Program-made: the position numbers and the translations under genes
Notes under the pieces: generated by a model
Told to the model about the DNA's origin: nothing
The model's input: only the letters and a program-made list of their open reading frames with translations
Database searches by the model: none
Assembly (NCBI RefSeq): GCF_000963925.1
Contig: NZ_BAMV01000002.1
Coordinates: 58,480-122,479 of the forward strand
Length of the DNA stretch: 64,000 nucleotides
From: Acetobacter cibinongensis
GTDB taxonomy: Bacteria > Pseudomonadota > Alphaproteobacteria > Acetobacterales > Acetobacteraceae
Reading direction: 5' to 3'
Part shown: positions 62,750 through 64,000 of the stretch, piece after piece
Numbering within the stretch: the first letter of the stretch is position 1
Layout of the letters: each line of letters begins with the position of its first letter

Positions 62750-63404
62750 ATTATCTGTTGAGCGGCATTGCACTCATAATCCAGAGGGCTTTTCTATTGA
62801 AGTGCGGAATGCAGCCACTGCGGATTATAGAAATCATTGATGTAGGATGTGATAGCCTGCTCGACGTCCTGACCCGTCACCCATGCTTACTGCCACAGGA
62901 GTTCAGCTTTCAGGGTCTTGAAGAAACTTTCCGTGACGGCATTCTCCCAGCAGTTCCCCTTTCTGCTCATGGATACGAGAAAGCCATAAGCAGAAAGGAG
63001 CTTCCTGTAAGCCTCTGAACAATATTGACTGCCACCATCGCATGATGGATGCAGCTTGGTGGTAGCTGAGGCATGGCAATAGCGCACTGTAACGCTGTGG
63101 TAGCAAAATCTGCGGTCTTGTGGACCTCAAGATTCCCACCGATGACTCTTTGTGAGAAGAAGTCCAGCACCACAGTCCGATAAACCCAGCCTTTATGTGT
63201 CCGGATGTATGTTATATCCGCTGTCCATTTATGGTTAAGCGCTGATGCTGAAAAATCCTGGTCCAGAAAATTGAGTTCAACACTGTGCTTGTGCAAACTG
63301 TTCGTGGTCACCTTGAAGTATCGTGTCCTGACAACACGAATGATATTCTCCAGCGTCAGACGTCCAGTGCGACAATTCCAGACAGACAAACCGGCAGCCC
63401 TGAG
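62750..63404 (-). pseudogene. IS3-family transposase (OrfB) remnant
   Basis: Minus-strand frames give the rve integrase core of IS3-type OrfB in pieces: L-D-Q-D-F-S-A-S-A-L-N-H-K-W-T-A-D-I-T-Y-I and V-V-L-D-F-F-S-Q-R-V-I-G, then after a frameshift near 63041 G-S-Q-Y-C-S-E-A-Y and the catalytic-Glu region N-C-W-E-N-A-V-T-E-S-F-F-K-T-L-K-A-E-L-L-W-Q. In-frame stops follow (end of L-L-W-Q and within H-S-A-L-Q). The N-terminal half of OrfB and all of OrfA are missing. The element is dead and is cut off where the recombinase remnant begins. Confidence 0.85.
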
Positions 63405-64000
63405 TCCCTCAAAGACACCTGCGGTAACTGGACCAATTTGCGGCGCGAGGAGCTGGAACGCCGCGTCCTTGATGCCCTGCGTCACCATCTCTCATGGATC
63501 CCGATCTGTTCACCGAATTCTGCAGCGCCTTTACCACCGAGATGAACCGACTCCGCATGGAGGCATTAGCCGACATCGGCGCAGCGGGATCAGAACTGAA
63601 GCGAGTTGAGCGCAACATCCAGCATCTGATGGATCTCCATCTTTCAGAAACGATTTCGATTGAGACGGTCCAGGAACGTGGATCGAAACTCGAAGCCCAC
63701 AAAGCAGAGCTCAAGGAGTTCCATGCGCCCGCTTCGCCTCGCCTCCCCTGCCCCATCCCCAGATGGCGGAGTTTTATTACCGACAGCTCGCGCGCCTGCA
63801 TAACATGCTGCATTCCGAACTGGACGAGAAGCGCCAGGAGGCGGCCGAGGTGATCCGCTCACTGTTAATGGCCATTATCCTCATCCCGTCCGACAAAGGC
63901 CTCCAGATCAATATGCGGGGCGATCTCGCGGACATCCTGACAATGGCGTTGGATAGCAGACAAACAAAAACCCCGCCAAGTCGGGTGGACTTAGCGGGGT
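63405..64000 (+). pseudogene. Large serine recombinase, C-terminal remnant
   Basis: Three plus-strand pieces match the C-terminal region of large serine recombinases (resolvase/invertase with zinc ribbon and coiled coil): T-N-L-R-R-E-E-L-E-R-R-V-L-D-A-L-R-H-H-L; M-D-P-D-L-F-T-E-F-C and E-M-N-R-L-R-M-E-A-L-A-D-I; and, after a further frameshift near 63740, H-P-Q-M-A-E-F-Y-Y-R-Q-L-A-R-L-H and L-Q-I-N-M-R-G-D-L-A-D-I-L. The catalytic N-terminal domain is absent. It probably came from a phage or integrative element. Confidence 0.85.
63970..64000. terminator. Hairpin at the end of the recombinase remnant
   Basis: ACCCCGC-c-AAGTC / GACTT-a-GCGGGGT stem with a 5-nt loop, preceded by an A tract. It reaches the window edge, so the T tract for plus-strand use cannot be checked. 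Confidence 0.6.

Noticed and set aside
1..64000. tRNA or rRNA genes, CRISPR arrays, riboswitches.
   Set aside because: Looked for by eye on both strands; no cloverleaf-like sequence, repeat array or known aptamer was found. A covariance-model search would be needed to exclude small RNAs.

Overview
The window looks like chromosomal DNA of an acetic acid bacterium (Acetobacteraceae, probably Acetobacter or a near relative). I infer this from moderate GC, the alphaproteobacterial gene types, several TonB receptors with a FecI/FecR pair, a Hint_2-domain protein, and a lysine/alanine-rich histone H1-like protein. No rRNA, tRNA or CRISPR array was seen. Family calls rest on motifs and known gene orders; no database search was possible.

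Layout. 1-7.5 kb: housekeeping genes, namely a divergent znuA/zur pair sharing a Zur-like box, an H1-like protein, mtnA, a YbaK deacylase, a DUF2272 lipoprotein, a rhodanese, cysK and a DUF3574 lipoprotein. 7.5-13.1 kb: a PadR regulator with its own palindromic operator region, then an iron-type signalling unit (FecI-like sigma, FecR-like anti-sigma, STN-type TonB receptor). 13.1-14.3 kb: gene-poor. 14.3-17.5 kb: an alkylation-damage operon (ada, a 2OG-Fe(II) oxygenase, alkB, tag) with an exact AAT-N6-GCAA Ada box; alkB carries one in-frame TAG.

18.0-38.0 kb is the centre of the window: a 20-kb non-flagellar type III secretion system (T3SS). Its minus-strand operon sctI-J-K-L-N-O-Q-R-S-T-U, with a NolW-like secretin fragment divergent from sctI, has the gene order of the rhizobial (Rhc) systems. 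The plus-strand set (62-aa protein, DUF1521 protein, 57-aa pilin candidate, sctD, sctV, TPR lipoprotein) also follows the rhizobial layout. Unusual points: the secretin is split between a NolW-like piece and a Tad/CpaC-type secretin paired with a CpaD-like lipoprotein; SctU lacks the NPTH autocleavage motif (GLKH instead); one likely exported protein is a DUF1521 protein with the GD-PH motif of NopE-type metal-induced self-cleaving effectors; and a 976-aa NolX/HrpF-like candidate translocator has an N-terminal Cys/His/Asp arrangement suggesting a papain-like fold. No dedicated regulator and no SctP-like ruler was found here.

39.0-45.1 kb: a three-gene RND efflux operon. 45.2-46.6 kb: a frameshifted Hint-domain gene. 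47.5-59.6 kb: what looks like a small-molecule uptake and catabolism region (M20 amidohydrolase, GhrA-like reductase, DDAH-like guanidino hydrolase, LysR regulator, fused binding-protein/permease, ATPase, TonB receptor, TIM-barrel isomerase, IPNS-type oxygenase, class II aldolase). 60.2-62.6 kb: a siderophore-type TonB receptor behind a Fur-like box. 62.7-64.0 kb: a decayed IS3 transposase abutting a decayed large serine recombinase, suggesting mobile-element debris at this edge.
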